Shown: positions 33,279-42,408, numbered from the stretch's first letter. The stretch is DNA of 64,000 bases from Streptomyces sp. SID13031 (GCF_010548305.1 NZ_JAAGLV010000010.1:264524-328523); one strand, 5' to 3'. Notes: generated by a model not told the origin, from the letters alone. Translations and numbers: made by a program.

Positions 33279-34643
33279 TCAGACCAGTGGGTGGTTGCCG
33301 CGGATCAGGTTGCCCGGGTCGACCCGGTTCTTGATCTCGCGGAGCCGGACCAGCGTGGCCTCGTCGTGGATCTCCTCGACCGGCTCGCCGTGCGCCATCG
33401 TCGGCGGCAGCAGACCACCGGCCCACGGAGCCAGCCCGGCGACGACGGTGTCGATCTCGGCCTGGATCGCCGGACCGTGCTCCGGTGCCATCGCCATCCC
33501 GCCGAGCAGCAGGAAGTACGGGTCTTCCATCGTGCCGACCGCGGACTCGTGAGCGCCTGGCCGGGTGAAGGCGCCACCCACGTGGCGGATCTCCACCAGC
33601 ATGAGCGGTGACGGCGCCGGCCGATCCAGCACGAGCTCGAGCAGCGCGTCGATCGTGTGCTGATCGAACTCCTTCAGCATCGCGACCTTGCCGACGCCAG
33701 GCATCGGGTCCTCCGGCTCCTGGGCGATCTCGCCGACCTTGTCGAGCGGTACCTCGCCCACCCCGTCGACCAGCGGCTCGGCCACCGCCCGGATCGGCGC
33801 GAGCAGCTTCTCCGCGTCGTCGCCGTCGCCGAGGAAGGTGGAGTCGATCGCGACCATCCAGCGGCCGCGCATCGGCGGCGGCACGAACTCCAGGTCCGGC
33901 ATGTTGATCATCCAGGCCCAGAGGCTGAGCTCCTCCGGCGCGGTCGCGGTCACCTGGCTGAAAGCGCGCAGGAGCTCGCGGGCGTCCTCGGCGTACCACA
34001 TCATCCGGCCGCCGTAGATCTGCGGTTCGGGCAGCAGTTCGAGCTCCATCGCGGTGACGATGGCGAACTCGCCGCCGCCACCCCGCAGCGCCCAGAACAG
34101 GTCCGGGAAGGCGTCCTTGGTCACCCGCAGGTGGTGGCCCTCGGCATCGACCAGCTCGATCGCGCGGACGTGGTTGGCGGCGAAGCCGTGTTTGCGGCCG
34201 AACCAGCTCACCCCGCCGTTGAGCGTGTAGCCGACGACCGTCGGGTCGCCGCTGCTGCCGGGCAGCGAGGTCAGGCCGCTGCCGGTCAGCGCTTTGTTCA
34301 GGTCGCGCCAGCGCACGCCGGCGCCGACCCGGACGATCTCCTCGCCCGTTTCGGTGGTGACCAGGTCGATCGCGTCGAGGGCGCCGGTGCGGAGCAGGAT
34401 CATCCCGCTGCTGGTCGCCCCCGAAGCGCCGTGCCCCACCGGCTGAGCCCCCACGGTCAGCCGGTGGCGGCGCGCCAGGCGGATCGCCGCCTGGACGTCT
34501 TCGGTTCCCGTCACATGCACCACGGCGGCCGGCCGCTGGTCGACCAGCAGGAACCAGGCCTGCCGTTCCACGTCGTACTCGGCGTCGTCGGGGCCGATCA
34601 CCCGGCCTTTGACGGCTGCGCGCAATTCATCGATCAGGGACAT
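33279..34643 (-). CDS. FAD-binding oxidoreductase (PCMH/berberine-bridge type)
   Basis: A 454-residue flavoenzyme of the VAO/PCMH fold. The N-terminal FAD domain contains a VGHGASG motif near 77, where the His is the likely covalent flavin site. Further hallmarks are VGAGVRWRDLNKAL, the GLTSLPGSSGDPTVVGYTLNGG pyrophosphate-binding region and WALRGGGGEFAIVT. The C-terminus ends with the berberine-bridge-like VDPGNLIRGNHPL. Such enzymes oxidise alcohols, amines or sugars with O2. ATG 34643 (MSLIDEL) is preferred over an in-frame start six codons earlier. A paralogue with the same layout lies at 56217-57554. Substrate unknown. Confidence 0.88.
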   Translation of the reverse strand: MSLIDELRAAVKGRVIGPDDAEYDVERQAWFLLVDQRPAAVVHVTGTEDVQAAIRLARRHRLTVGAQPVGHGASGATSSGMILLRTGALDAIDLVTTETGEEIVRVGAGVRWRDLNKALTGSGLTSLPGSSGDPTVVGYTLNGGVSWFGRKHGFAANHVRAIELVDAEGHHLRVTKDAFPDLFWALRGGGGEFAIVTAMELELLPEPQIYGGRMMWYAEDARELLRAFSQVTATAPEELSLWAWMINMPDLEFVPPPMRGRWMVAIDSTFLGDGDDAEKLLAPIRAVAEPLVDGVGEVPLDKVGEIAQEPEDPMPGVGKVAMLKEFDQHTIDALLELVLDRPAPSPLMLVEIRHVGGAFTRPGAHESAVGTMEDPYFLLLGGMAMAPEHGPAIQAEIDTVVAGLAPWAGGLLPPTMAHGEPVEEIHDEATLVRLREIKNRVDPGNLIRGNHPLV

Positions 34644-34751
34644 GGCTCTATTCCAGATCACCCAGCGCCGTCACGCATCGGTACCGGCTGCTCATATCTG
34701 GGCGCGACCTACCCACATCGCAACCGGGCAAATGTGAGGAAGCTGTCAGGA

Positions 34752-35831
34752 CTAGGGCAGCAGCCGGGCGCGAAGGTCCAAATACTCGGAGCGGGCGGTG
34801 AAAAGCTCGCGGAGCTCGGTGGTGACGTTGTCGAGGAAGTCGGTGCGGTAGGTCGCGTCCGTCATCAGTGAGATCGAGTAGTACAGGCCGGTGAAGTTCG
34901 CGATGCCGACGGCAACCTTGACCAGCGCCGCGCTGATCAGCAGGTGATGGTCCATCAGGTCGATCTGGTGCGACCAGGCGCCCGGCTCGATTCCCCACGC
35001 GTCGTAGATCTTCTGGCTGATCGCGAGCATTCCGAAACCGATGAAGAACAGACCGACCCCGGTACTGACCACCAGCACCTGCATCCACTGGCGGATCACC
35101 AGACTGACGCTCAGGTTGAGCCGCTGGATCGGGCGCAACGGCGGGCCGGAGCCGGCGTCGCGCTCGATCACGTCCAGCTCCTTCGGTAGCCGCAGGATCA
35201 GGAACAGGTCGCTGAGCAGGGCGAACGCGATCGCTGAGAGGACGATGAACTCGACCGGCATCCCGGCGAAGACCTGCCACATCTCGGTGTTCACGAACAG
35301 TACGAGCGAGAACACGAGCAGCAACGGCAGTGCCCGGACCAAGCTGGTGACGGAGTTGGCCAGCTCGGTGCCGAGCCGGCGCAGGCCGTAGAAGACCGTT
35401 CCGATCAGGCCGTAGCCGACCACGACGTAGACCACGCCGACCAGCAACAGGTTGCCGACGGCAACGCCGAGGAACTGGGTCAGCTGCCCCTCGGTGGCGA
35501 GCGGCAGCAGGGCCGGCAGCAGCACGAAGACGGCCAGCTCGGGGGTGCCGAAGCGGGTCGGGAAGGACCAGAACCGGCGGCCGCGGAAGCGGTTCAGCAG
35601 CCCGAAGCCGGTGATCAGGATGGCCAGCCCGAGGAGGGCGGTCAGCAGGTTGCGCCGCGGCGACCAGTCCAGCGAGGTGGCGCCGAGCAGCTCGAAGATG
35701 AAGACGAGCAGCAGTACCGGCGTCGCCCGGCCGAAGATGTCGTGCGTCGGCGAGAAGTCCTCGATGAACAACGGCAGCCCCGCGCGCCGGAAGCGCTGCT
35801 CGTACCGGGCCAGCTCCGGTGGTGTCCCCAT
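34752..35831 (-). CDS. Polytopic membrane protein of unknown function
   Basis: A 359-residue protein with about eight hydrophobic helices (roughly residues 36-52, 62-80, 95-112, 120-150 as two, 165-183, 190-212, 258-280 and 302-322). It has a short charged N-terminus with FSPTHDIFGRA and a C-terminal soluble stretch of 35 residues. I recognise no transporter signature or catalytic motif. It is divergent from the marR-MFS operon, with 70 bases between starts, so it may belong to the same regulon. On its other side lies the FAD oxidoreductase on the same strand, 108 bases downstream. No function is proposed. Confidence 0.8.
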   Translation of the reverse strand: MGTPPELARYEQRFRRAGLPLFIEDFSPTHDIFGRATPVLLLVFIFELLGATSLDWSPRRNLLTALLGLAILITGFGLLNRFRGRRFWSFPTRFGTPELAVFVLLPALLPLATEGQLTQFLGVAVGNLLLVGVVYVVVGYGLIGTVFYGLRRLGTELANSVTSLVRALPLLLVFSLVLFVNTEMWQVFAGMPVEFIVLSAIAFALLSDLFLILRLPKELDVIERDAGSGPPLRPIQRLNLSVSLVIRQWMQVLVVSTGVGLFFIGFGMLAISQKIYDAWGIEPGAWSHQIDLMDHHLLISAALVKVAVGIANFTGLYYSISLMTDATYRTDFLDNVTTELRELFTARSEYLDLRARLLP

Positions 35832-35871
35832 GGCCGGAACCCTAGCGTAGGCGGCCGGTGCCTCGCTTTCT

Positions 35872-35898
35872 TTAGCAAAGGTAATGAGTTAAGCTAAC
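35872..35898. promoter_or_regulatory. Possible MarR operator in the divergent gap
   Basis: TTAGC (35872-35876) is mirrored by GCTAA (35893-35897) across 16 bases, and GTTA-AGC-TAAC (35888-35898) forms a shorter inverted repeat right before the marR ATG. The stretch is AT-rich and lacks a ribosome-binding site. It is a plausible autoregulatory site, but the repeats are short. Confidence 0.35.
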
Positions 35899-35901
35899 GA
35901 T

Positions 35902-36351
35902 ATGCCCGAAATCGTCGCCCAGCAGGTGAAGAGTGATGTCGGGCTGGCCAGTGCCCTCAGGTCGTCCACTCTGCGGTTGTCGCGGCAGATCCGCCGCCAG
36001 CGCGTCGAGGGACACGACCTGACCGCCAACCAGCTCGGCGTGCTCGGTGCGCTCGGCAAACACGACGCGATGACGATCGGCGAGCTGGCCGCGCACGAGC
36101 AGGTCAAGCCGCCGTCGATGACGCGGATCGTGTCGAACATGGAGGAGGCGGGCCTGGTGGTCCGCCGGCCGCATGCCACCGACAAGCGCCAGATCGTGGT
36201 CGAGCTGACCCAGGCCGCGCATGACCTGCTGCACGCCAACCGGCGACGGCGCGACGAGTGGCTACAGACGAAACTGAAGAAACTGACCCCTGAGGAGCGC
36301 GACATCCTGCGCAAGGCAGCACCTGTCCTGGAACGCCTGGCGGCCACGTGA
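35902..36351 (+). CDS. MarR-family transcriptional regulator
   Basis: A 149-residue winged-helix regulator of the MarR family. The DNA-binding core is complete: TIGELAAHEQVKPPSMTRIVSNMEEAGLV (about 63-91) with the wing carrying the conserved DxRxx motif as TDKRQIVVELT. It is expected to be a dimer that represses the following MFS gene and itself, released by small ligands. Its stop overlaps the GTG start of the MFS gene (GTGA), so the two are co-translated. The divergent membrane protein may also be a target. Confidence 0.9.
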   Translation: MPEIVAQQVKSDVGLASALRSSTLRLSRQIRRQRVEGHDLTANQLGVLGALGKHDAMTIGELAAHEQVKPPSMTRIVSNMEEAGLVVRRPHATDKRQIVVELTQAAHDLLHANRRRRDEWLQTKLKKLTPEERDILRKAAPVLERLAAT

Positions 36352-37688
36352 GTCCGACCTTCCGCGCGTTCAAAGTCCGCAACTTCCGGCTCTACGCCAC
36401 CGGCGCGATCATCTCGAACACCGGCACCTGGATGCAGCGGGTCGCCCAGGACTGGCTGGTCCTGGAGCTGACCCACTCCGGCACCGCGCTCGGCATCGTC
36501 ACCGGCCTGCAGTTCCTCCCCGCTCTGCTGATCTCCCCGTACGCCGGGCTGATCGCCGACCGGTTCCCCAAACGCCGGGTGCTGACCATCACCCAGATCG
36601 CGATGGGAGTCGTCGCGCTGGTGCTGGGCACGATGACCGTCACGGGCGTGGTCGAGGCCTGGCACGTGTACGCGCTGGCCTTCGTGTTCGGGATCGGGAC
36701 CGCGTTCGACGCGCCGACCCGGCAGGCCTTCGTCGTCGAGATGGTCGGCAAGGACGAGCTGTCCAACGCCGTCGGCCTGAACTCGGCGTCCTTCAACGCC
36801 GCCCGGCTGATCGGCCCCGGCCTGGCCGGCCTGCTGATCCACTGGATCGGGACCGGTCCGGTGATCATCATCAACGGACTCAGCTACGCCGCGGTGATCC
36901 TGTCGCTGCACCTGATGCGGACCAGTGAGCTGCACACCCCGAAGGTCGCGGCTCGCGAGAAGGGCATGATCCGGGACGGGATGCGTTACCTGTGGCGCCG
37001 GCCCGACCTGATGATGGTGCTGGTCGCGGTGTTCTTCGCCGGGACCTTCGGGCTGAACTTCCAGATGACCTCCGCGCTGATGGCCACGAGCGCGTTCCAC
37101 AAGGGCGCGGGGGAGTACGGCATCCTCGGCTCGATCCTGGCGATCGGCTCACTCGTCGGTGCGCTGCTCGCGGCCCGTCGGGTCCGGACCCGCGGCCGGC
37201 TGGTGATCGGCGCGGCGCTGGCCTTCGGGGCGATGGATGTCGTCAGCGGGCTGATGCCGACGTACCTGTCCTTCGCCCTGGTCCTGCCGCTGGTCGGTTT
37301 CACCGCGCTGACGATGCTCACCGCGGCGAACGCGACCATGCAGTTGGGCATCGAGCCGACCATGCGCGGCCGGGTGATGGCGCTCTACATGACCGTCCTG
37401 ATGGGCGGTACGCCGATCGGCTCACCGTTCATCGGCTGGATCGGCCAGGAGTTCGGCGCCCGCTGGTCCCTGATCGTCGGCGGCGCCATCACGATGCTCG
37501 GCACCACCGCCTCAGTCCTGTACTTCTCCCGCCGCCGGGGTCTCGCCATCCGCCCTCACCTGCTCCCGCGCCCCCGCCTGGATGTCCTCTTCCCGACCAC
37601 GGACCTCCTGGGCGAGAAATCCACCCTCACCGAGCCGGCAACAACAGGAGCCCGAGTGCCGGAGCCGGCTAAACCGCAAGTCGCCTAG
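36348..37688 (+). CDS. MFS transporter, EntS/drug-efflux type
   Basis: A 446-residue MFS permease with about eleven to twelve helices. The N-terminal NFRLYATGAIISNTGTWMQR and loop ADRFPKRRVL are typical of the EntS/DHA3 branch, which exports siderophores, macrolides or other drugs. The central FDAPTRQAFVVEMV motif of this group is present near 115-130. GTG start at 36348 overlaps the marR stop. The last 45 residues are a Pro-rich soluble tail. With a MarR partner it probably protects against a toxic compound. The final base touches a broken gene on the opposite strand. Confidence 0.9.
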   Translation: MSPTFRAFKVRNFRLYATGAIISNTGTWMQRVAQDWLVLELTHSGTALGIVTGLQFLPALLISPYAGLIADRFPKRRVLTITQIAMGVVALVLGTMTVTGVVEAWHVYALAFVFGIGTAFDAPTRQAFVVEMVGKDELSNAVGLNSASFNAARLIGPGLAGLLIHWIGTGPVIIINGLSYAAVILSLHLMRTSELHTPKVAAREKGMIRDGMRYLWRRPDLMMVLVAVFFAGTFGLNFQMTSALMATSAFHKGAGEYGILGSILAIGSLVGALLAARRVRTRGRLVIGAALAFGAMDVVSGLMPTYLSFALVLPLVGFTALTMLTAANATMQLGIEPTMRGRVMALYMTVLMGGTPIGSPFIGWIGQEFGARWSLIVGGAITMLGTTASVLYFSRRRGLAIRPHLLPRPRLDVLFPTTDLLGEKSTLTEPATTGARVPEPAKPQVA

Positions 37689-38098
37689 ATCTGGCCGGCC
37701 AGCCCGGCGGCGAAGAGCAGTCCCGGGACCTGGTGGTTGGCCCCCAGCAAGAGCGCCTCTGGATCCTTCGCCGGATCCGGTCGCTCTGCGGGGTTGCGTG
37801 GGTTGTGACCCTCACATAGTCCACGGGCTCCGATGACACCTGGTGCAGGGCGATCGACGTGCGGATCTCCTGGGCGTAGTAGTCGGCCAGCAACCACTGC
37901 TCATTCTTGAAGTAGAGCCGGTATGGGTCGAACAACCCCCGCAGGTCGCCGCCCGCCACCGCCGTAGCGCAGCTGCACCGTTCCCAGCCCGTCCCACACC
38001 AGGGTCGCGTTGGCGCCCTTCAGCTCATCCCCGCTCAGCTCATCGGCCATGGGCCACATCCTGACCGCCGTTGGGTGCAAGTTGAGCGCCACGCGCAC
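37685..38098 (-). pseudogene. Frameshifted remnant of an unrecognised protein
   Basis: Three minus-strand frames read in succession give protein-like sequence that none gives alone. The first is MRVALNLHPTAVRMWPMADE through TVQLRYGGG (38098 to about 37955). The second is GDLRGLFDPYRLYFKNEQWL through YVRVTTHATPQ (to about 37800). The third is DPEALLLGANHQVPGLLF ending at a TAG at 37687-37685. Single-base shifts at a G-rich run near 37955 and around 37790 would join them. Either the gene is decaying or the assembly has errors. I do not recognise the family. The start would be GTG 38098 or ATG 38059/38050, divergent from the mycothione reductase gene. Confidence 0.45.
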
Positions 38099-38106
38099 AA
38101 TGGGGT

Positions 38107-39507
38107 GTGACTCATTACGACTTGGTGGTCGTCGGCACCGGCTCCGGCAACACGATCGTGACCAAGCAGTTCGCGGACTGGAAAGTGGCGATCGTCGAAC
38201 GCGGCACCTTCGGCGGTACCTGCCTGAACGTGGGCTGCATCCCGACCAAGATGTTCGTCCACACCGCCGACCTGGCAGCCGTCCCGTCGCACAGCTCCCG
38301 GCTCGGCGTCGATGAGCAGCTCACCGGCGTGCGCTGGCCCGACATCCGGGACCGGGTCTTCGGCCGGATCGACCCGATCTCGGCCGGCGGAGCGGAGTAC
38401 CGGGAACACCACCCGAACAACGTGAACGTCACCCTGTACCACGGCACCGGCCGGTTCACCGCTGAGCGCGAGCTGACCGTGACGGCCAACGAGGGCGGCG
38501 CGACCGAGGTGCTGACCGCCGACCGGTTCGTGCTCGCCGCGGGCAGCCGGCCGATCGTGCCGGACATCACGGGGCTGGCGGAGACCGGCTTCCACACGTC
38601 GGAGACGGTCATGCGGCTCGACGAGTTGCCGCGCCGGCTGGGCATCATCGGCAGCGGGTTCGTCGCCGCCGAGTTCGCGCACGTCTTCTCGTCGCTGGGC
38701 GTCGAGGTGACGCTGATCGCGCGTTCCCAGCTGATGCTGCGGCATGAGGACCGCGAGATCGCCCAGCGCTATACGGAGCTCGCCCAGAAGGCGTACACCG
38801 TTCTCATCGACCACGAGACGATCCGGGTGCACCGGGGCGACGACGGGATCGTGGTGAAGACGCTGTCGCGGGACGGCGCCGCGGAACTGGTCGTCGACGA
38901 GCTGCTCGTCGCCGTCGGGCGGAAGCCGAACTCCGACCTGCTCAACCTGGATGCCACCGGGATCGAGCTGGAATCCGACGGCCGGGTGGTGGTCGACGAG
39001 TTCCAGGAGACGGCGGTCGCGGGGATCTACGCGCTCGGCGACCTCTGTTCGCCGTACCAGCTCAAGCACGTCGCCAACCACGAGGCGCGGGTGGTGCAGC
39101 ACAACCTGCTGCACCCGGACGACCGGATCGAGTCGGATCATCGTTTCGTGCCGCATGCTGTCTTCGGCTCGCCGCAGGTCGCGTCGGTCGGGCTGACCGA
39201 GGAAGAGGCGATCGAGCGGGGCGTCGCGTATGTCGTGGGCAAGCAGGCGTACGCCGATATCGCGTACGGCTGGGCGATGGAGGACACCACCGGTTTCGCC
39301 AAGATCCTCGCGGACCCGGACACCGGCCAGATCCTCGGCTGCCACGTGATCGGCCCGCAGGCGCCGACGGTCATCCAGCCCGTCATCCAGGCGATGAGCT
39401 TCGGCCTCGACGCCCACACGATGGCCCGCGGTCAGTACTGGATCCACCCGGCCATGCCTGAGCTGATCGAGAACGCTCTGCTGAACCTGAAGTTGAAGGA
39501 GAGCTAG
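38107..39507 (+). CDS. mtr: Mycothione reductase
   Basis: A 466-residue pyridine-nucleotide disulfide oxidoreductase. The redox-active disulfide motif GGTCLNVGCIPTKM is at about 37-50, FAD motif VVGTGSGN at 8-15, an NADPH site GIIGSGFVAAEFAHVFSSLG near 179-198, and the C-terminal His-Glu pair in WIHPAMPELIENAL. The VVGTGSGN start and the C-terminal region distinguish mycothione reductase from glutathione or lipoamide reductases. It reduces mycothiol disulfide with NADPH, keeping the cytoplasm reduced. GTG start at 38107. The gene stands alone, its stop directly abutting the convergent kinase-oxidoreductase gene. Confidence 0.9.
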   Translation: MTHYDLVVVGTGSGNTIVTKQFADWKVAIVERGTFGGTCLNVGCIPTKMFVHTADLAAVPSHSSRLGVDEQLTGVRWPDIRDRVFGRIDPISAGGAEYREHHPNNVNVTLYHGTGRFTAERELTVTANEGGATEVLTADRFVLAAGSRPIVPDITGLAETGFHTSETVMRLDELPRRLGIIGSGFVAAEFAHVFSSLGVEVTLIARSQLMLRHEDREIAQRYTELAQKAYTVLIDHETIRVHRGDDGIVVKTLSRDGAAELVVDELLVAVGRKPNSDLLNLDATGIELESDGRVVVDEFQETAVAGIYALGDLCSPYQLKHVANHEARVVQHNLLHPDDRIESDHRFVPHAVFGSPQVASVGLTEEEAIERGVAYVVGKQAYADIAYGWAMEDTTGFAKILADPDTGQILGCHVIGPQAPTVIQPVIQAMSFGLDAHTMARGQYWIHPAMPELIENALLNLKLKES

Positions 39508-40989
39508 TCAGCGGAACGCCGCGATCACCTCGGACATGGTCTCGAGGGGACCGAGGTCGTCGTCGAGGTCGGGCAGGCTGAGCATCACCTCGGTCGCGCC
39601 GGCCTCGGCGAGCTCGCGGAACCGCCCGATCTGGTCGGGGATGGTGCCCGCGTTGACGGTTGCCGCGTATTTGGCCGGGTCCTGGTTGCGCGGGCGGCGT
39701 CGCTCGACCAGCTCGGTGAGATGCTGACCGTCCTTGCCGACGAGCGTCGTCGACAGCTGGGTGAGCCGCGGTGGTTCCTTGCCGGGCTCGGTGTGGTTTG
39801 CGAGGTACTCGGAGTACTGGCGGACCCTGGCGGCATCGCCGAAGACGTTGGCCGCGTCGGCGTACCGGGCTGCTAGCCGCAATGTGCGCTTGCCGCTGCC
39901 GCCTAGCAGGATCGGCAGTGGATCTTGTAGGGGCCTTGGATAGCAAGCAGTCTCCGGTACGTAGAGAACCTTGCCGTGCCAGGGTTTGTTGCCTGGTCCC
40001 CACATCGCGGGCAGCAACTGCAGCGCGTCTTCGAGCAGGGCGTACCGATCGCCGACCGAAGGAAACTCCCACCCATACGCCTTGTGCTCCTGCTCGAACC
40101 ACGCAAGCCCCAGCCCACACACCGCGCGACCACCACTCAACACGTCAAGCGTCGCAGCGATCTTCCCCAGGTGCGCGACGTTGCGATAGGTGATCCCACT
40201 GACCAGCGTGCCCAGCTTCACCCGCTCGGTACAGGCGGCGAGATAGGCGAGCGTCGTCCAACTCTCCAAAAAGTCTTCCCAAGCCCGCCCGACCTGCGGA
40301 ATCTGCCGAAAATGATCCATCACATAAATCCCGTCGAACCCGGCCACCTCAGCCGCGACCCCGACCTTCTTGATCCATTCTCCCGTGGTCTTCCGCCCGC
40401 TCTGGTGCGTATAACTCCCCAACTGCAACCCGAACCGCAACTGCGTCGGCGCATCGCGCTGCCGCTGCACGGCTTCTGCCGCAGCCACGAACGCCTCCGG
40501 TACTACGCGTACCGCGCGCGGCGCGAGCACTTCGTCGTACCCCTCGTCGGGTAGCTCCTTCTTGACCGCCGCCCAGCTCTTGAGCTGCCCCGTGAGCACG
40601 TCGGCCGGGATCCGCTTCACCCGCTCCCGATTACGCCGCCGACACTCCGCCGCCGGAGTATCGAACGCAACCACCACACACGGAATCCCCTGCGCCCTGG
40701 CCAGCTCCAGCCAGTTGCGCCGTCGCTCGCGATCCAGCCCGAGGGTGTCGATGACGGTCGTCAGCCGCCGCCCGATCCGCTGCCTGACCACCTCTTCGAG
40801 CAGCGCGAACGCATCCGCACTCGCCGCCAGATCATCCTCACCGGCGCCGACCATCGCCCGAAGCCGATCACTCGACACGATCACCTCCGGCACGAACGTC
40901 TCAGCCGCCCACGTCGACTTCCCCGCCGCCCCCGCCCCAACCAGCACCACAACACAAGGCGCCGGCAGATTCCGCCCTCCAACATCCAT
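39508..40989 (-). CDS. P-loop kinase-F420-type luciferase-like oxidoreductase fusion
   Basis: A 493-residue two-domain protein. Residues 10-175 form a P-loop kinase of the AAA_33/polynucleotide-kinase type: Walker A GAGAAGKST (18-26), SSDRLRAMVG, and a lid region ECRRRNRERVK. Residues 182-490 form a luciferase-like (LLM) oxidoreductase beta-alpha barrel: LRFGLQLGSYTHQSG, GIYVMDHFRQIPQVG, LGTLVSGITYRNVAHLGK, and DVLSGGRAVCGLGLAW. In actinobacteria these barrels normally bind coenzyme F420. Both domains look complete, and the fusion suggests kinase and redox steps on the same molecule, though the substrate is unknown. The start ATG at 40989 fits the kinase N-terminus. Confidence 0.85.
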   Translation of the reverse strand: MDVGGRNLPAPCVVVLVGAGAAGKSTWAAETFVPEVIVSSDRLRAMVGAGEDDLAASADAFALLEEVVRQRIGRRLTTVIDTLGLDRERRRNWLELARAQGIPCVVVAFDTPAAECRRRNRERVKRIPADVLTGQLKSWAAVKKELPDEGYDEVLAPRAVRVVPEAFVAAAEAVQRQRDAPTQLRFGLQLGSYTHQSGRKTTGEWIKKVGVAAEVAGFDGIYVMDHFRQIPQVGRAWEDFLESWTTLAYLAACTERVKLGTLVSGITYRNVAHLGKIAATLDVLSGGRAVCGLGLAWFEQEHKAYGWEFPSVGDRYALLEDALQLLPAMWGPGNKPWHGKVLYVPETACYPRPLQDPLPILLGGSGKRTLRLAARYADAANVFGDAARVRQYSEYLANHTEPGKEPPRLTQLSTTLVGKDGQHLTELVERRRPRNQDPAKYAATVNAGTIPDQIGRFRELAEAGATEVMLSLPDLDDDLGPLETMSEVIAAFR

Positions 40990-41050
40990 ACCCCAGTCTC
41001 ACCCGCCTGCCACCCAACGACCAGCAACATGGTCAGGAAGGAACGAGCCG

Positions 41051-41458
41051 TCAACCTTCGAGCATCAGGACCCGTGCGCCGGTTGCTCGCTCGAAGGTGT
41101 CCTTGGCGTCGAAGGAACCGTCCAGCGCCGTCAGGTGCAACAGATGTGGAACGACGATCGCGCTGGCCCGATAGCGGTTGACCGACTCGATCAGCGCCTC
41201 GAACGCCATCGGCCAGCCGGCCTGCTCCTCGACGTAGGTGAAGCCCATCGAGAATCCCTCCACCCGGGCGAACTGGGCCATCTGGCGCTCGAGGTTTGCC
41301 ACCTGGCTGTCGGCGACCAGCAGGTCTCGCCGCAGGTACCCCAGCAGCAGCGGCTTGGTGAAGTCCTCCTCGAAATCCTCCAGATAGTTCACGCCGTCTG
41401 CCGCTGACGGCGACGGGTGACGCGAGTTCGCACGCGCTGAACGATGGGTCGGCTGCAT
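41051..41458 (-). CDS. Resolvase-like protein lacking catalytic residues
   Basis: A 135-residue protein. Residues 35-130 follow the pattern of a serine-recombinase N-terminal domain (LLLGYLRRDLL...Q..NLERQMAQFARVEGF...FEALIESVNRYRASAIVVPHLLHL). The catalytic serine after the first strand is replaced (YLRRD for YxRVS), and the dRLgR motif near the end is PHLLHL. It therefore cannot cut DNA as a recombinase does and more likely binds a partner or DNA structurally. A GTG nine bases upstream is an alternative start. It lies 146 bases downstream of the XRE regulator gene on the same strand, a grouping that suggests a shared regulatory role. Confidence 0.55.
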   Translation of the reverse strand: MQPTHRSARANSRHPSPSAADGVNYLEDFEEDFTKPLLLGYLRRDLLVADSQVANLERQMAQFARVEGFSMGFTYVEEQAGWPMAFEALIESVNRYRASAIVVPHLLHLTALDGSFDAKDTFERATGARVLMLEG

Positions 41459-41604
41459 GGAGCACACTCGACACCGAGCGGCCGGCCGGCCGCCAGCGCG
41501 GCGCGCGAAGGGCGAGCATCTGCCCTTCGATCTGCCCCGGGATCATCGCATCCGATCGACGGGTGGCTGAGGATCGCCGACCGGCAAGCCGGACCAGATC
41601 GACC

Positions 41605-42408
41605 TCACTGCCGCAGGCGCGGCCGGTCGCGGGGGTGATAGTCGTCGGGATCGCCGTCGTCCAGCCACTCCGAGCCGTCCTTCGCGCGGTGCGGTCCTCG
41701 GTGAAACTCGCCGAGAGTGCAGATGCTCTCCGATTCGATGTCGGCGCCCCTGCAGACGCCGCCGCTCATTCGCGTCAGCGTCAGGGTGAACGCTCGCTGG
41801 ATGGTCTGTGGCGCACCGAATGCTGTCAGCAGCCGGCTGAGTTGGGCGGCGTCGGGGGTGGCTCTGCCGGTGTACCAGCGATGAAGTGTCGTCTTCGGGA
41901 TCTCGGTCTGGGCTTCGACCTTCCGCAGTGAACCAGCGCCCTGGCGGTCAGCCAGAGCCCTGATCTCCGCGCCGAGGTCGTGTGCTGTCGTGACGTGGGC
42001 GAGTCTGGCCAGCATCGGGTCGGGCCGGTTGATCGCGACGACGCCTTCGGCCCAGTCGTCCTCGGCCATGGTCCAGAACCAGCCCCGGATCTCGGCTGGT
42101 TTCTGGTCGGCCCGAAGCTCCCTCTCGGCACCGCGAGCGATCTGCCACAACCCGTGCCACGCCAGCACGACGTCCCGGCCGATGCCGCAGCCGCCGAGGT
42201 ACTCCCGGGTGAACATCCAGTTGGGCAACTCCTTCCCGCCTTCGGCCCGAACCACGCGGGTGGGTGAGTACTTGATCCGGCCGGCGAGCGCCCGGCCGCT
42301 GAGCTCAGCGTCGGCGCGGGCGCGCTTCAGAAGTTGAGCGAAGTCGAAGACGTAGGAACGGGGTGCCGGCGCGCCGGTATCCGGGGTGGAGACGGACAGG
42401 ACGTTCAT
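41605..42408 (-). CDS. XRE-like regulator with two helix-turn-helix regions
   Basis: A 267-residue cytosolic protein. An N-terminal helix-turn-helix lies near 23-65 (FAQLLKRARADAELSGRALA, RIKYSPTRVVRAEGG). A second XRE-type one lies near 155-205 (SLRKVEAQTEIPKTTLHRWY, PDAAQLSRLLTAFGAP). The C-terminus is acidic and His/Asp/Arg-rich (DDGDPDDYHPRD). Two DNA-binding units in one chain suggest binding to paired sites, and indeed a doubled CACGTG palindrome lies upstream of its operon. ATG 42408 overlaps the stop of a small membrane-protein ORF (ATGA). Proteins of this build are frequent near small membrane proteins in streptomycetes and relatives. Targets unknown. Confidence 0.75.
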   Translation of the reverse strand: MNVLSVSTPDTGAPAPRSYVFDFAQLLKRARADAELSGRALAGRIKYSPTRVVRAEGGKELPNWMFTREYLGGCGIGRDVVLAWHGLWQIARGAERELRADQKPAEIRGWFWTMAEDDWAEGVVAINRPDPMLARLAHVTTAHDLGAEIRALADRQGAGSLRKVEAQTEIPKTTLHRWYTGRATPDAAQLSRLLTAFGAPQTIQRAFTLTLTRMSGGVCRGADIESESICTLGEFHRGPHRAKDGSEWLDDGDPDDYHPRDRPRLRQ

